Shown: positions 47,005 to 60,294, counted from the first letter of the stretch. The stretch: 64,000 bases of DNA from Vitis vinifera (GCF_030704535.1 NC_081822.1:1250001-1314000), one strand, 5' to 3'. A program made the numbers and translations. Notes: generated by a model from the sequence alone, not told the origin.

Positions 47005-47227
47005 ACTCCCTGATTTCGAGAGGGCTTCTTTTTTCCTTTTTTTTTTTTTTTTATTCTTCTGAATTGTTAATACAATTTTGGATCAATTGTAAATCTTGTG
47101 ATTTCTTGTAAAGAAATAATGCTCTGTTTTTCTTTTTATTTTCACGGTATGCTCCTTTGGATTTAACAATGAGTAGCAAAGAGTAAGAGTTTACGATAAT
47201 TATTATATGATAATTATTGTACAAAGC

Positions 47228-47700
47228 ACTTTTAGGTGGTGTTGGCATTTTTACTTAATTTTAAATAAAACTTTAATATTCAATAGTTTTAAATATTAGG
47301 TTATTTATTTTTGTAATATTTTATTTTTATTAAGTATTAAAAAGTAAAAAAAAAATAATATGTTATTTTTTTCTATTTAGAAAAAGTTATATATTTTGAC
47401 TTTTTCTATTTAGTAAAAAGTTTATAATAAAACATAAAAAAAATAGAAAAATAAATAACCTAAATTCTAAAAATAAATTGTTTTCAATAAAAAATAAAAA
47501 AAAATAAACACCACATCTTAAACATATTGATAAAAAAAAATGATTGTTTGAAAAAATTTAGAAAATAAATTTTAAAATTATTTATAATATTTTATAAAAA
47601 AATTTTGATAAATTATACTTCTAAAAATATTCTCAGAGAAAACATTTTTACTAAAAATATTTTGAATAAAAATAATGTCAAATGCACTTTAACATTTATA
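47228..47700 (+). repeat. MITE-like repeat
   Basis: The left end GGTGGTGTTGGCATTTTTA and the right end (reverse-complemented AAAGTGCATTTGACATTATT) form weak inverted termini. The left half matches 31165-31430. The right half, with TAATATTTTATAAAAAAATTTTG and GAGAAAACATTTTTACT, matches the repeat near 54070-54140. Confidence 0.6.
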
Positions 47701-48159
47701 ATTGTACAAAAGAGAAAAAGTAAATTAAATAAGTAAATAAGAAAATTAATTACTAGATTAAAAGTTCTTTATTATTTTTAGATTAGGGGAAAATGTAAGT
47801 GTATTTTTAAAGCTAGAAAACTATTTAACTTTTTTTCTTTGTTTTGAGAAAAAAAAATTACTTTTAAGAATAATTTACAAATAGGTCCAAATTAACCATG
47901 GGAGGATATTATTCATTTAAATTGATTTATATGTTATATATATATATAGGCCTCAAAATTTATCATAATTTTATTTTTACGTTGATTTTGAACCTAATTT
48001 TATTCTTAATTTTTAAATTCTAATTACATGTAGTATTTTTTACCATTCATCATTTAATTTTTAGTTTTTTATTTTATATATTATATTATTTTATTATTAT
48101 TACTATTATTGCTATTATTGTTTTATTCCATTTTATTTTTATTTTATTTATCATTATTT

Positions 48160-48660
48160 TTTTTCTTCTTTTCTCTCTCCTCTCTCTTTCTACCTTCTCC
48201 AACCACCCCACCCACTCTCTCTCCCTCCCTCCCGTACCCCTCGTCCCACGACCCTACCCTATTTTTTGTTTTTTGTTATTATTTTTTTCCCTTTCTTCTT
48301 CTTTCCCATTCTTCATCATTTTTTTTTTCCAGCATCACTCCGCACACTCCACTCCACTCACAGCCAACTTCCACACACAACCCTAATTTTTTTTCTCTTT
48401 CCTTACTCCCACACGGCCAGCTCCCCATTATTTTTCTTTTTTCTTCTGCTTCCTCCACTCTTCCTCTACACCACTCCCTACACTCCACGACTCCCATTCC
48501 CAACCGGTTGCTCATATCCTACTCCTCTCTTCCATTTTTATTTTTTCTTTTCCGAACTCCCACACACGCCGGCCCCTAGATTTTTTTCCTTCTCCATTTT
48601 TTTTCTCCTTCTTCTTCTTCCACACACTGCCACACGCCCCCTCATTTTTTCCTTCATTCT
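48160..48660 (+). repeat. Strand-asymmetric pyrimidine-rich block
   Basis: About 500 bases dominated by C and T on the plus strand (TTCTTCTTTTCTCTCTCC, CCCACACACGCCGGCCCC). They give long but compositionally biased open frames. The block is probably part of a degraded repeat, perhaps an LTR interior, given the LTR-like tail downstream at 50200-50511. Confidence 0.5.
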
Positions 48661-49566
48661 ATGTCTTTTTATTTCCCGTGAAACCCATCTCCATATCCAC
48701 GGCTGGTTAGTCATGGCCAACGAGCTTCCACCGGCAATGCTATTTCCGGCCGTCGGCACACCCATTTTTCATTATTATTACTATTTTTTCTTTATTTTTC
48801 TTCATTTGATTTTAATAGTAATTATTATTGAAATTAGGCTTGTGCATTTATATTTGTTTGTGTGCCTTATATTTGAGTTTTGTTAATTAGTATGTAATTA
48901 AGGTTAATATGAAATTTGAGATAATTTATTATTGATGAATTAATTTATAATTAACCAATTTGGGTTAGATTAATTGATAATTTATATGATTGTGCTCATT
49001 TTAATTATTTAATTTGGACATGATATAATATTATAGTATATTTTGGCTGTGAGTTTACATATTAAATTGAGTTTATTTTGGTAATCGATTTAGGTTTACA
49101 TATTAAATTTAGGTTTGGATTATGAGATATTAAATTTAAGCTAATTTGAAGTTTGAATTTGGGCTCAAATATTTGTTTTAGACTTTATACATTTCTGGAT
49201 ATTTACATTTGTACTATTTTTGTTGCATGAATCCATTTTGTAATTTTGTTGGCTGAGTACGGATTTATGACACATGGAGCATGAAAAAGTTATAGGAAGA
49301 AATCGATGCTTATTTGGATACATATTTTATTTCCCACTTTTATTTGATCTTATTTTTATTAGTTCTTATAAATATTCATTTTATATATATTTATTGAGTG
49401 TGTATAAAATTGAATATCGAACAAATCAGAAATTTTGTTTAAATAAGAGGAATAATTTAGTAAATATGTTTTAATAAAATAATAATTTTAAAATATTCTT
49501 TTTAATAAAAGAAAGTTTTTTTTTATTAATATAAATTTAGAAAATGCATTTAGAAAAATCTAAAAG

Positions 49567-49700
49567 AATTGTTTTTAATAGAATTTGAAAAATTGTTTTT
49601 AATAAAATTGTTCAAAAATTTCTTTGTTTAATAAAAATTGTCCAAAAATTGTTTTTGTAAATAAAGTTGTCCCAAAAATTAATTTTTAATAAAATTGTCC
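49567..49700. repeat. Degenerate 25-30-bp tandem repeat
   Basis: About five units of the form AATTGTTTTTAATAAAATTG followed by TCCAAA, with small length changes. Confidence 0.6.
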
Positions 49701-50199
49701 AATTTTTTTTTAAATAAATTCTTTTTGCTTAATTAAAATAGAATTAAAATTAATTTTTAGGAATAAGAGATTGAAACTTTTTTCTTTTTAATTAAAAATT
49801 CTTTTGTAAATGAATTTTTTATTTTTATTTTTTTGTATAAGTCATTTTTCTTAAATGAAAACAAATTGAAATACTTTTGTACATAAAATTGTAAAAATTC
49901 ATTATTTTTTAGTAAAAACAATTAAAAATAATTTTTATTGTCAAATTAAAATTTTGTAATAAATTATTCTGATATAATAAGTGTAGAATATAAACGAAAT
50001 TGAATCAAACCACTTGAAGAAAATAAATAAACTATTTTCTTGTAAATAAATAAGTTGAAATCATTAATTCAATTTTTTTTAAAAAACAAAATCCTTTGAA
50101 ATTTTGTGAAAACTAATTTTTGCATAAATCACTTTGCATAATTCTCTCGTCATTTATTTTGTACATGCTTGTAATTAGATTTCATCATTATATTTGTAT

Positions 50200-50511
50200 A
50201 TATTGATTTGTTCTTTTTCTTGATATTCATGATTAATTAATTAATTGTCACAATTTCTTTAATTTGTTTAGTAGAGATCGTATGTATACGGGCTTAGAGA
50301 GGTGTTATGGCTCACCACCGTACATTTTCAATAAGTAACCTAACCCCCACTCGGTTTTTAATAGACCTGTTTTCCTTTAGGAGTTACATTTAGGGTTTTT
50401 ATTTTTTTATTTTTTCCTTTAAAAAATAAAACAAAAATAAGTGCGGACTTCACCAAATAAAAGCGAGTCTCGCCGTCGAGTGAGGACGCACGTGAAAAAC
50501 GTGGGTCCACA
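50200..50511 (+). repeat. LTR-like tail segment, copy 1 (fossil repeat)
   Basis: Reads through TTAATTAATTGTCA, AGTAGAGATCG, GGGCTTAGAGAGGTGTTATGG, CTCAATAAG-like and AACCTAACCCCC, and ends GTGGGTCCACA. The same blocks in the same order occur at 52670-53012. A terminal TCCACA and lack of coding content fit the 3' part of an LTR. The 5' ends could not be found. The copies are clearly diverged and therefore old. Confidence 0.45.
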
Positions 50512-51843
50512 ATATCCTAATCATTATTTATTATTTTTATTTTAATTATTGCATAAAATATATTTATAGTAGACTAAGTAATATTTTGATATAAGTTTAT
50601 ATATAAAATGCCTTATTAGCATTGATGAAACGGTGAAAAATAACAATAAATGTGAAGTTAAATTTGAAAAAATTGAGGGTAAATATGTAAATTGGATGTA
50701 GAATATTTTTCATCATAATTTTGGGCCATGGTGGGTCGGTATTGGACCTTTCCAATTTGAACTGACCGAGCCCAATGGGCCTCCTAGAAGGTCGGTCCAA
50801 AACTTTTCCTAACTTTCATTTGAATATTAAAACTAATAAACAAGAGATATTGGAAAAAAGAATTAATGAATTCAATTTATACGATCTCTAAGTTTAAATT
50901 TTGCCGCTTACGTCACAATCCAGAAAGTCTTCAACAAAGTCTAAATAATGTTGTTTTTTATTTTCGTCAAAGCCATAGATAAATCATTTAATAATGACAA
51001 GAACATCCGGATGATCCCCCAAAAATGGAAAGCGCCGTTGTAACGCGTCATCCCCATCTACATCCTTCCCTATTTATTTAAATCTATTTTAATCCTTATT
51101 AAAAAAATCATTTTAAAATTTTTTATTTTAATTATATTCAAAATAAATATAACTTATAAATATATAAATATTATTTTAAATTTTTGTAACTTGATTTTTT
51201 TTAGAATTAGATTTTTTTTTTAAATTTTATGTGTCAAAAAAGGAAAAATGAAAAAGATTAAACTAACTCAAAGCTAAGACTTGAAACCGAAACTAAAATC
51301 ATAATATTTAAAAAATAATATTAGTATTAGTATTGTAAATATTTCATTAATTATAAAATAGTTACGTGGAGGGTGCCATTTATAAGTAATTTATTTAATT
51401 ATTTTAGTAAATTTTGAAAGTCAATATGAGGTAGTTGGCATTTAGGGTGGGGTTTATTTCTCCAAGTCTGAGTGAAGATGACGTGGGCATGGCCACTTGC
51501 TTTTTTATTTTATTATATTTTATTTCAATGTAAATATTTTCGAAGGGAAAGAAAAAGACGTGACGCCGTTAAGAAAAATAATTACAATGTGATAGAGGAT
51601 TAGGAGACTAGGGGTGTTTTTAATTAGTTCTGTCTAGCAAGCGTGGAACTACGTTTTCTTTCATTCATTATTTATTTTCCAGCTTTTCCAGAAGCTTCCA
51701 GTGATCAAACTGGGCTCCACACTCCATCATGTGGTCACGGGTCTCACACCTCACCCTTCACGTGCCTCATCTACTTTTGAACCATTCATCTCTCCATTTC
51801 ATTTATGAAAAATGAAAGGAAATATCCAATCGACAAACAAATA

Positions 51844-52076
51844 GGGTATGTTTGGTTTCAAAGAAAATTTACGGGAAAATAAAGAAAATATATATATATA
51901 TATATATAAAAGAAAAAAATTTCAAACTCATTATATTTATTTTAATTTATCAATATAAAAGATTAAATAATTTTAAAATATATAAAATTTTATTTAACTT
52001 TTTAAATATTTTTCATAAAATAATCAAACATGAATTTTTTTTTTCATTCTTTTATATTTTTCGGAAACCAAACTGT
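51844..52076. repeat. Short MITE-like element with GTTTGGTTTC ends
   Basis: The left end GGGTATGTTTGGTTTC and right end GGAAACCAAAC (reverse complement GTTTGGTTTCC) form terminal inverted repeats around AT-rich DNA containing an (AT)n run at 51888-51908. Confidence 0.6.
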
Positions 52077-52669
52077 GGACCACTACGGCAAGCTGCATGT
52101 CTAATAAAAGGACTCGGGGGTCAATCAGGGGTCAATTTACTACCTACTCCGAGCCCACACGCATGACCCCATTTTTGTATGACTACCTTTGGGCCATGTG
52201 TCATCTCCCATTTCTTCATCTTTGATTTTGAAAATAATTTTCTAAACTTTAGTTTTTCAAATAATTTTAATTTTCAAATTTTCATTCTTAGAATTTTTTT
52301 TTATTAGGTTCCAAAAATCCATTTTGCAATAAAATTTGTTGCCTTTTTTTTTTTCGACAAGCATCATTTCACATTTTCTTTTATTTTTAAAATATTTTGA
52401 AATAAGCATGAATTTAATTTTGTAATTCCAAGTGATGTAATTTATGGAATTGATTCATGCAAAAATAAATCGGGTTTTGGTAGGGCCCAACATGTATGAT
52501 TTTCTCATTGATTGATTTATTGATATGTTGTATTGACTTGCCTCACTCTACGACATGCATACGATTATTCTATGTTCGTTCAGTAACCTTTGTTTTCCAT
52601 AAAACAATCAACTCATTACTTAGATACACTCTCTGTCTTTTTTGTTTATTTGATTATTTTTAGATTGAT

Positions 52670-53012
52670 ATTCTTTTGGTATCCATGTTTAATCAATTAA
52701 TTGTCATATTTGATTCATTTTCTTTAATAGAGACTCGTTTTATGGGCTTAAAAAGGGTGTTACGGCTTTTACTATACCTTCTCAATAATTAACCTGACCC
52801 CCGAGTCTAGATTTGGTTTTTCACATAACCATCTTTTCCAAATAAGGAGTCATACTTAGATTTTTTTTCTTCTTATTTTGTTTTCCCTTTAAAAATAAAA
52901 CAAAATAAGTGGCTGACTTCAAATCATTTTCTAAAAAATAAAAAGTATTTTTCAAAATAAAAAGCGAATTGTACCATTTAAGTGGGAACGTGCAGAAATG
53001 CGGGATCCACAC
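52670..53012 (+). repeat. LTR-like tail segment, copy 2 (fossil repeat)
   Basis: Parallel to 50200-50511: AATTAATTGTCATATTTG, AATAGAGACTCG, GGGCTTAAAAAGGGTGTTACGG, CTCAATAATTAACCTGACCCCC, and an end in GCGGGATCCACA. An old dispersed repeat; no internal coding region adjoins it. Confidence 0.45.
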
Positions 53013-53837
53013 AAACATAATCATAAGTTCATTTCACAATTATTTTAATTAATCAGGACTACTTTTTAATAGGAAATGAGATAAATAAGAAACAAACAAA
53101 ACTCACACGTCCCATTTCATTTGTTGTAGTCAATACATTAGATTGTGGACCATGATTTGATGACAATCGATATTCAAAGCTCAATTATTTGAGAAGTTGT
53201 CCTGAGCTTTGAAGTTTGAAGTAGATTCTTTGGTGTTCATGAGTCTCAAAAGTCCACCCAAGTGATTAGTATATAACAGACAATACTTGTATGACAAAAT
53301 ATGCCAAGAAAAGCAACATATTAATTCCGTTACCGCGCTACGTGATCAGTAGTGACTTGGTAACCAGAAGTGAATTCAGTTGTGGTAGGTAGGCAAATTT
53401 TGATTGATTTTTCCTGTTGTCTTTTCAAAAATCAGTTAGCCATTATTTTTCCCGCCGCAGAAGTCTTGGTGCCGTTGCAACAAAGTCAATCGTTCCATAG
53501 AAATTTAATGTTGCTTGATTTGGACATTGACCATATAAAATACGATACCCTTAAAATCAGCTCACTCACCTCCCAAATCTGCAGTCGCAGTTTCACTGTT
53601 GATTCTCATATTTTGATATCAAAATATAAACAACCTGATGCCTAACGTGACACCATTGTTGCTTTCAAAAGCTCCCTTCTCCCTTGGGCATTTCTAAAAG
53701 TTGGATTTAGAGAAACATCTGAAAGTCTTCATGTCACGGGCCAATCTTTATTTGTCCATTTTTGTTTTAGTTGGGTTAATCAGTTTAATAAAGTTTTTAT
53801 GGATCACAATAACAGTTTAAGTATTAATATGTACAGA

Positions 53838-54225
53838 ACGATGGATAGTGATTTTAGGGTTTTATCTTATTCATATTATTATAATGTATTTGATATTAAT
53901 TTTTAAAAATGTTTTATTATTTTTAATATTTAAATAATAAAATTTTTCTAAATATTAAAAAAAGTTAAAAGCATATTATTGTAGACAAACTTTTAATTGA
54001 TAGTTTAAAAAACGTATAAGGTATTTGACAAAATTTATAAAATAATTTAAAAAATTTCAAAAAATCACTTGTAATATTTCATAAAAAAATTTGATCGGTG
54101 GTTATCTCAAAATCAGTTTTGGAGAAAACATTTCTATTAAAATAATATTAAAAACGTTCTTAATTTTTGGAATAAATTATAAAAAAAATTAATAATATTT
54201 TTTAAAAGGAAGATTGTTTTAAAAG
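53838..54225 (+). repeat. MITE-like repeat
   Basis: Begins GATGGATAGTGATTTTAGGG, as in the hairpin at 16660. Its part CTTGTAATATTTCATAAAAAAA...GGAGAAAACATTTCTATTAAAA matches the right half of 47228-47700. Ends are uncertain. Confidence 0.45.
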
Positions 54226-54669
54226 ATTGTTACAAATATAAAAAATCCTGCTATAGGGTTGGGAGATGGGTGCAATTATTCTTGAAAACTGAACTCAAAC
54301 CCGTGTTCATTTTTGTGGATGTTTTGGTATTTATTATATATCCTGATTTCTGTATGACACTTCATTGTGGCACGACCCATAGGAATTAATGTGAATCATT
54401 TCAACACAATTCTCATAAATATTTTCAGAGGGAATAGCTCAGAAATGCAACTTTATGGTCAAAATGAACTGTCCCCTACTTGGAAAATCCAAAAAATAAG
54501 ATCCAGTTCCCATTTATTATTTTAACTTGTTCTGAAATTTCTTCCCCTCCAAGACTTTTCCATATCAATCAGTCAAACTGCCATATCAATAATTCCTTAG
54601 ATGCCGGTCTGTAAAAGTTGTCCACCCCCAGAGAGTTTATTCCAAGCTCTTGCATGAAGGAAAAAGCCA

Positions 54670-54676
54670 TATATAT
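54670..54676 (+). promoter_or_regulatory. Candidate TATA box of LHT8-like copy 1
   Basis: TATATAT in GCCATATATATTGAAG, 44-50 bases before the ATG. Use of it would give a leader under 20 bases, so a different start site is possible. Confidence 0.35.
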
Positions 54677-54719
54677 TGAAGTTTAGGCCCCTAAGGCTGG
54701 TGCGTGTGAAGAAGAAGCT

Positions 54720-57453
54720 ATGGGTGAGGTAGTTGAAGAGAGTAATAATATTATTACTCTACTGAGAGTAGAGATGGAGTCGCCGGCGGCGGAGGAGCAG
54801 GAGCTGGTAGTGTCGGCGCCACCCATGCAGTTGCAGGATAATTCACCATATTTGTCGGGGAAACCACTGCTGTTAGTAGAACACCCAGATGTTACTACGA
54901 GAAGAGGAGGGACTCATTCTTTGACTCCCTTCTTCACACCATTGGGCAGCCCAATAAGAAGGGCTATACAGATGACCAAGTTTGATCCTCAGGATGCATG
55001 GCTTCCCATTACTGAATCCAGAAATGGAAACGCCTTCTACGCTGCCTTTCATACTCTTTGCTCCGGGATTGGGATTCAAGCCCTTGTCCTTCCTGTTTCC
55101 TTCACCATTCTTGGCTGGTAAGAAATTTTCTATTTTTTTTCATAATAAAAAATTCTGATTTTGGCCAGAAATGCTGATGTATATGTGTATATTTTTTCCT
55201 TGAGCAGGACATGGGGAGTAATATGCTTGACAATAGCATTTGTATGGCAGATGTATACACTGTGGTTGTTGGTGAAGCTGCATGACTCCCCTGAAACTGG
55301 GGTACGTTACAGCAGATACCTCCACATCTGCCAGGCTACTTTTGGTAAAGATCTTTCCCACCTCCTACCGCATAGCATATTATCCTACCCAGGGATAGGT
55401 CATAAGCATGTAAAAAAGAAAGAAAAAATCGAAATTTTGACCAAGTACTTACAAATTTTCTATGTGCATAGTCAAATAAGTAGATGGGTAATTTAAAGGT
55501 ACTAGATCTCACCAGTATTGGTACCCATGAATGATACTTTTGCAGCTGGCACACATTTTTTCTTCCAACGTATTTAATATTTATTGAGAGTCACCATCAA
55601 AACCATGGTATCCATGCACCAAGTCAACAGTAGATCATGATGTCAAGGGCAGTGCCATTTTTACAAGAATTCGGGGTTATATTGCCCTTCCCCCAAACAA
55701 GCAAGCATATTGGTACGGTCTTAGAGTTCCAATGTAGTAGCATGGCCCGTGCCACGACGCCATGGACAAGACTCAAAGGGAGTCAGCTTGCATGCCATAA
55801 ATACCAAAGACTCTAGGCTCTATGTTGTATGTATGGTGTGCATAGGGTTGTCACACGGGTCATATGGCTACGTCGAAACTCTAGGGCTATGACAATATGT
55901 CTTGAATATCTTTTGAGTTTATTATTAAAAGTAGCATTATTTTAAATTAATTTGAAATCACATTTTAAAAATATAGTTTTTTTTTTTATAAAAATTAAAA
56001 GCCACAACTTCAAAATCAATGCATAATTTTAAAATACAATTTGTAAAGTAATATTGAAACCACAATTTTAAAATACGATTTTAATTTTTTTAATTTAAAA
56101 AACGATGAAGTATAAGAATTATTTTGAATACATGTTTTAAAATAAATCCGAAAGTTACAATTTTTATGGCCATAAGGACATTTTGAACCAACGTGACATG
56201 ACAAGCATATCAACATTTTGAATTTTGCAGGCAACAAACTTGGGAAGCTGATGGCCCTCTTTCCAATAATGTACCTCTCCGGAGGCACATGCGTGGCGTT
56301 GATCATCGTGGGTGGCTCAACCCTGAAGCTTTTCTTCCAGATCATATGCGGCCACGGCTGCAATGCGAAGCCACTCACCACCCTGGAATGGTACTTGGTC
56401 TTTACATGCGCTGCTGTGCTTCTATCTCAGCTCCCCAACTTGAACTCCATCGCTGGGGTCTCATTGATTGGCGCTGCCACAGCCATTGCGTACTGTACAA
56501 TAATGTGGCTCGTGGCTGTCACTGAGGGCAGGCTTGAAGGCGTGTCATACGACCCAGTGAGACCAGTTGAAAATGTGGCTTTGATTTTTGGGGTTCTGAA
56601 CGCCCTTGGGATCATCGCTTTTGCTTTCAGGGGCCACAACCTTATACTTGAAATCCAGGTATATATAATACAACATAAAACTGAAGATAATGCATGGAAA
56701 ATGTGGGTTATTGTATTGAGTTTTCTGAATATATTTTTATGCAGGCGACCATGCCTTCAAGTGAAAAGCGTACGACCTACGTGCCAATGTGGAGAGGGGT
56801 GAAAGTAGCGTATTTAATCATAGCATTGTGTTTATTTCCCCTTGCGATAGGAGGATACTGGGCTTATGGCCAAAAGGTATATATAAACCCTATTTTTCCA
56901 ATATCATTTGAGGGTATTTCTTAAAGGTTAAACCTTATTTTTAAGGATTTAATTTGATTTGTTTCAGATACCTGAAAATGGTGGCATGCTGACGGCAATT
57001 TACTTGTACCATGGGCGAGACACTTCCCAATTTGTTCTAGCACTGACAAGCTTACTAGTCATAATCAACTCTGTGAGCTCGTTCCAAATCTACGGTATGC
57101 CGATGTTCGACGACATGGAGTCCAAGTATACCAAGAGGAAAAACAAGCCATGCCCATGGTGGCTCCGGGCATTGTTCCGAACCATGTTCGGATACGGGTG
57201 CTTCTTTGTGGCTGTAGCCATGCCATTCTTGGGAAGCTTTGCAGGCCTCACAGGAGGCGTTGCAGTGCCAGTGACCTTTGCATATCCATGTTTCCTATGG
57301 CTGAAGATAAAGAAGCCCAAGAAGTACAGCATGATGTGGGTTCTGAACTGGGTTCTGGGAGCTTCAGGCATGGTGTTGAGTGTTGTACTGATAGCTGCTG
57401 GGGTTTATGTTGTGATTGATACTGGTATTAAGGTGAGCTTTTTCAAGCCCTAG
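54720..57453 (+). CDS. LHTL8: Lysine histidine transporter-like 8 (AAAP amino acid permease), copy 1
   Basis: Proton-coupled amino acid transporter of the AAAP/Aa_trans family, plasma membrane expected. The substrate of the LHT8 (AATL1) branch is not well defined. Exons 54720-55117, 55208-55344, 56231-56658, 56745-56876 and 56968-57453 total 1581 nt, giving 526 residues, normal for this branch. A long cytosolic N-terminus (about 100 residues) carries LTPFFTPLGSPIRRA and the branch signature KFDPQDAWLPITESRNGNA. About ten or eleven membrane segments follow, beginning AFHTLCSGIGIQALVLPVSF. Visible landmarks are MYLSGGTCVALIIVGG, NSIAGVSLIGAATAIAYCTI, AFAFRGHNLILEIQATMPS and the end VIDTGIKVSFFKP. 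Exon borders match copy 2 at 63159 where both are visible. Intron 2 (886 bp) contains a less AT-rich stretch at about 55600-55900 of unknown origin. Confidence 0.95.
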
Positions 57454-57844
57454 TACTAGGAAAAACCAGTAGTCTCATGGGAGGAAGAAATTAAGCTAAT
57501 TAATTAACTGGATTTTAAGGCTTTGATCTTTGTCAAGTTGTAATGCTGTGTGTATATCCTCTACTTGTGTATATGTGTGCAAATAATTGTTACAGATGCC
57601 ACTTTATCATATAGTTGATTCAAAGAGGTCTAATGAAGGGAAAATTTGGATACTTTATGAGGATAAAATTATTTTAAATTAATATGGTTTTTAAAAAATT
57701 GATGATAATAGATTCTGGTGAAGTGAAATCTACATTCTTAAAGAACCTTTCAAAGTAGTGGTGGAACCAGAAATGGAGGTAGGGGCACAAATAGAAGAGT
57801 TCTTTCATGGGACAATTGACAAGAAGTGAGGAGACAACGGTACC

Positions 57845-57980
57845 TAGTCTAATGAAAAGCTTGCTTTTCCTTTATATATATATATGAGGTAGCATTTAGT
57901 GTAATGAAAAACTTGCTTTTTCTTTATATATGAGGTGTGGTATTTAGTCTAATGAAAAGCTTGTCTTCCCTTTGTACATA
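57845..57980. repeat. Three-copy minisatellite, about 50-bp period
   Basis: Units start at 57845, 57897 and 57945 with TAGTCTAATGAAAAGCTTG (middle copy two changes), each followed by CTTTTCCTTTATATAT-type sequence and a GAGGT segment. Confidence 0.85.
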
Positions 57981-60246
57981 AGCTAACAAAAGCAATCCCA
58001 TCCCTTCATTTTATTTTTCCGAGGGACAACATATATATGCCTCCCTCTCCTGGGCCTAAGCTAATTCCATTGTTAAACCCATCTAATAATTCTTTGCTTT
58101 TTTTTTTTTTTTTTTGAAAGAATTCACCTCCGAGTCATTTTTACTATTTGTTGAAGTTTTAATCCAAATAAACGTAATATATATTATTAATTAATGTAAT
58201 GCATAGTAATTTACACTTTTTGAGTTAAGTTGGTTATTTAGTATAATATCTTAATTGAAAATGCCAGTGTAGTGAGAGAGGGTGTTAGGACTTAGGACCA
58301 CCATCAAAGTAAACTTAATAAACATGATGAGTGAGTCCATTGCCCACCTACTTAAATCATTTAAGCTAAAGTAATAGACAAACACCATTTAAGGTTTTTC
58401 TCAAATGGTCCTCCCTTCACCCCATTGATGGCTCTGAAGTGAAAAGCAATTGCACCATGTTCAAAAGCCAGATTGGATGGGATTTGGGTGTTTAAAAGAA
58501 GGCATATCTGGGCTATAATATATCCTGGTAGATTAGTAGCTAGGTATGAGTTATTCTTATTTTATTACACTGAGAATGTTAAAGGTCAAGTTCTATCCGA
58601 TTAGTTTGCAGGAGTTTAAAGGGGTCATAACCCCTAAAATTTTCTTTTATTTACTAAATAATGTGTTTATCCTTATTATATTTTTAACCCTTTTATAATT
58701 TAAAATTTTATTTTAAAAAATGACAGAAAAGTTGGTGCAGTTGCAATTGAAAGAGAAAAAGTCTTTACTATTATAATTCTTTTTTTTATTTAATTAATAA
58801 ATTCACGTAATATCATATTGATCTTCGAACTATGTTAAAAATCCATTGCCTTTTTCTTTATTTTTGCTAATGTGAACCCCCCACATTAGGCTTTATACAA
58901 AGAGTGATATTAATCAAAAGTGATATTAAAAAGTATATAATGGTGGCTCACGACTTCTTTTTCTCCTTGGAAATAAAACAAAAACCAGGGGCCCTACTGC
59001 CATCTTTTTGACTGGGAACATGGCAACAAGGTCCAAAGCAGTAAAGTGCACGCCCTTGTTTCACATCACTTTAATATTACTTTTTTTTTTTTTTTTTTTT
59101 TGGGTTTTTTGATGTCTCCTTCTATTTTCTTGATGAGGTTTCATTGACAGAATAAGATTTTTTTTTTTTTTTTAGAAAAAAAAAAAGAAACAAAAAAATT
59201 CACAGAAGGAATATGCCCCGGTAGTTGAGATCAACCGATTACTGTGCATGATGATCTTCACAACTGTTGATTACCTTTTAAGGTTTTGTTTGGGTGGGGA
59301 TTTAAAATAGGGTCATACTTTGACTCTTTAATCAATTATCCTTTTTAAATTAAACCTTTCAAATCAATCGCATCCAAATACATGAATCTTAGAATTGGTA
59401 ATGTCATGTTATATACATTGTCTAATTAAAATATTCAGTGAATGAGATGTAATTGAGATGCTTGGCTTGTGTTTATCCGGTTAAATTAGTCTAAATTTCT
59501 CATCATTTTTGACTTATTAGTGGTTAAATTTATTTCTTTGCTTTGGTACGTATTAAGTAATCAAAAGATTCAAAATAAAGTAGGAAATCTCGGTGACTTT
59601 ATCATATTTGATGAAAAATAAGGTTTTCGGATTACTTTTTTTTTTAATGCTTAAAAATCTGAATTAGTTGTTTCAATAATCAATTTTTTTACTCTAAGTC
59701 GTGAATGAAACTAGAAATAGAAGAACTATTTTTTTTTTCCTACAGTATAATTGTATAAAAGTTTTGACCTTCATTTTCATGAAGAAAACTCACTTTTTTT
59801 CTTAGGAAAAATAATTATGTTCTTTCATATTTTCTCGGAAAGAAAGAATGATCAAAATAAAAAACATATTCATTTTTAATTTTTTTTTATCAAATACTTT
59901 TATAACTTTCAAAAACTACTGCTTATTTTTATTTAAAGGTTGTGTCAATTCACTTAAATAGGTATGGCTATATATAGTAGGTTAGGGATAGGTCTTCCCC
60001 GTCTCAATCTCGCCCCATTTATTAAAAATAATTTTCATCTTCGTCCCATTAAAAGAAATTCAAAAGAGTGAGGTGAAACTGGTACACAAATTTCTCATAC
60101 CCATCCCACCCCATTTATTTTTTATTTTTGTACTTTTTTTCTAAAAAAACTTTTTTTAATTACAATAAAATAAGTATATTTTATAAATAATTCAAATATA
60201 ATAATTTTTATAACTTATTTTATTAAAAAATATTTTTTATCATTAT

Positions 60247-60250
<4 letters not shown>

Positions 60251-60294
<44 letters not shown>
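60251..60294. repeat. (TA)22 microsatellite
   Basis: Uninterrupted TA dinucleotide run in intergenic DNA. Confidence 0.97.

Larger units (their letters stand above)
47005..54719. other. 7.7-kb gene-free repeat region
   Basis: Contains the MITE-like repeat at 47228-47700, a pyrimidine-rich block at 48160-48660, short tandem units at 49567-49700 and two related LTR-like tails (50200-50511 and 52670-53012). A hairpin lies at 51844-52076 and another MITE-like repeat at 53838-54225. The remainder is AT-rich. 54230-54719 is the upstream region of the first LHT8-like gene. No real protein-coding frame is found. Confidence 0.55.

Noticed and set aside
48109-48886. Two overlapping open frames of 156 and 206 codons rich in Phe, Ser, Pro and Leu
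   Set aside because: They arise from the pyrimidine-rich composition. No domain, start context or splice pattern supports a gene.
60251-60294. Repeat runs as a possible CRISPR-like array
   Set aside because: Simple microsatellite in plant nuclear DNA with no spacer structure.
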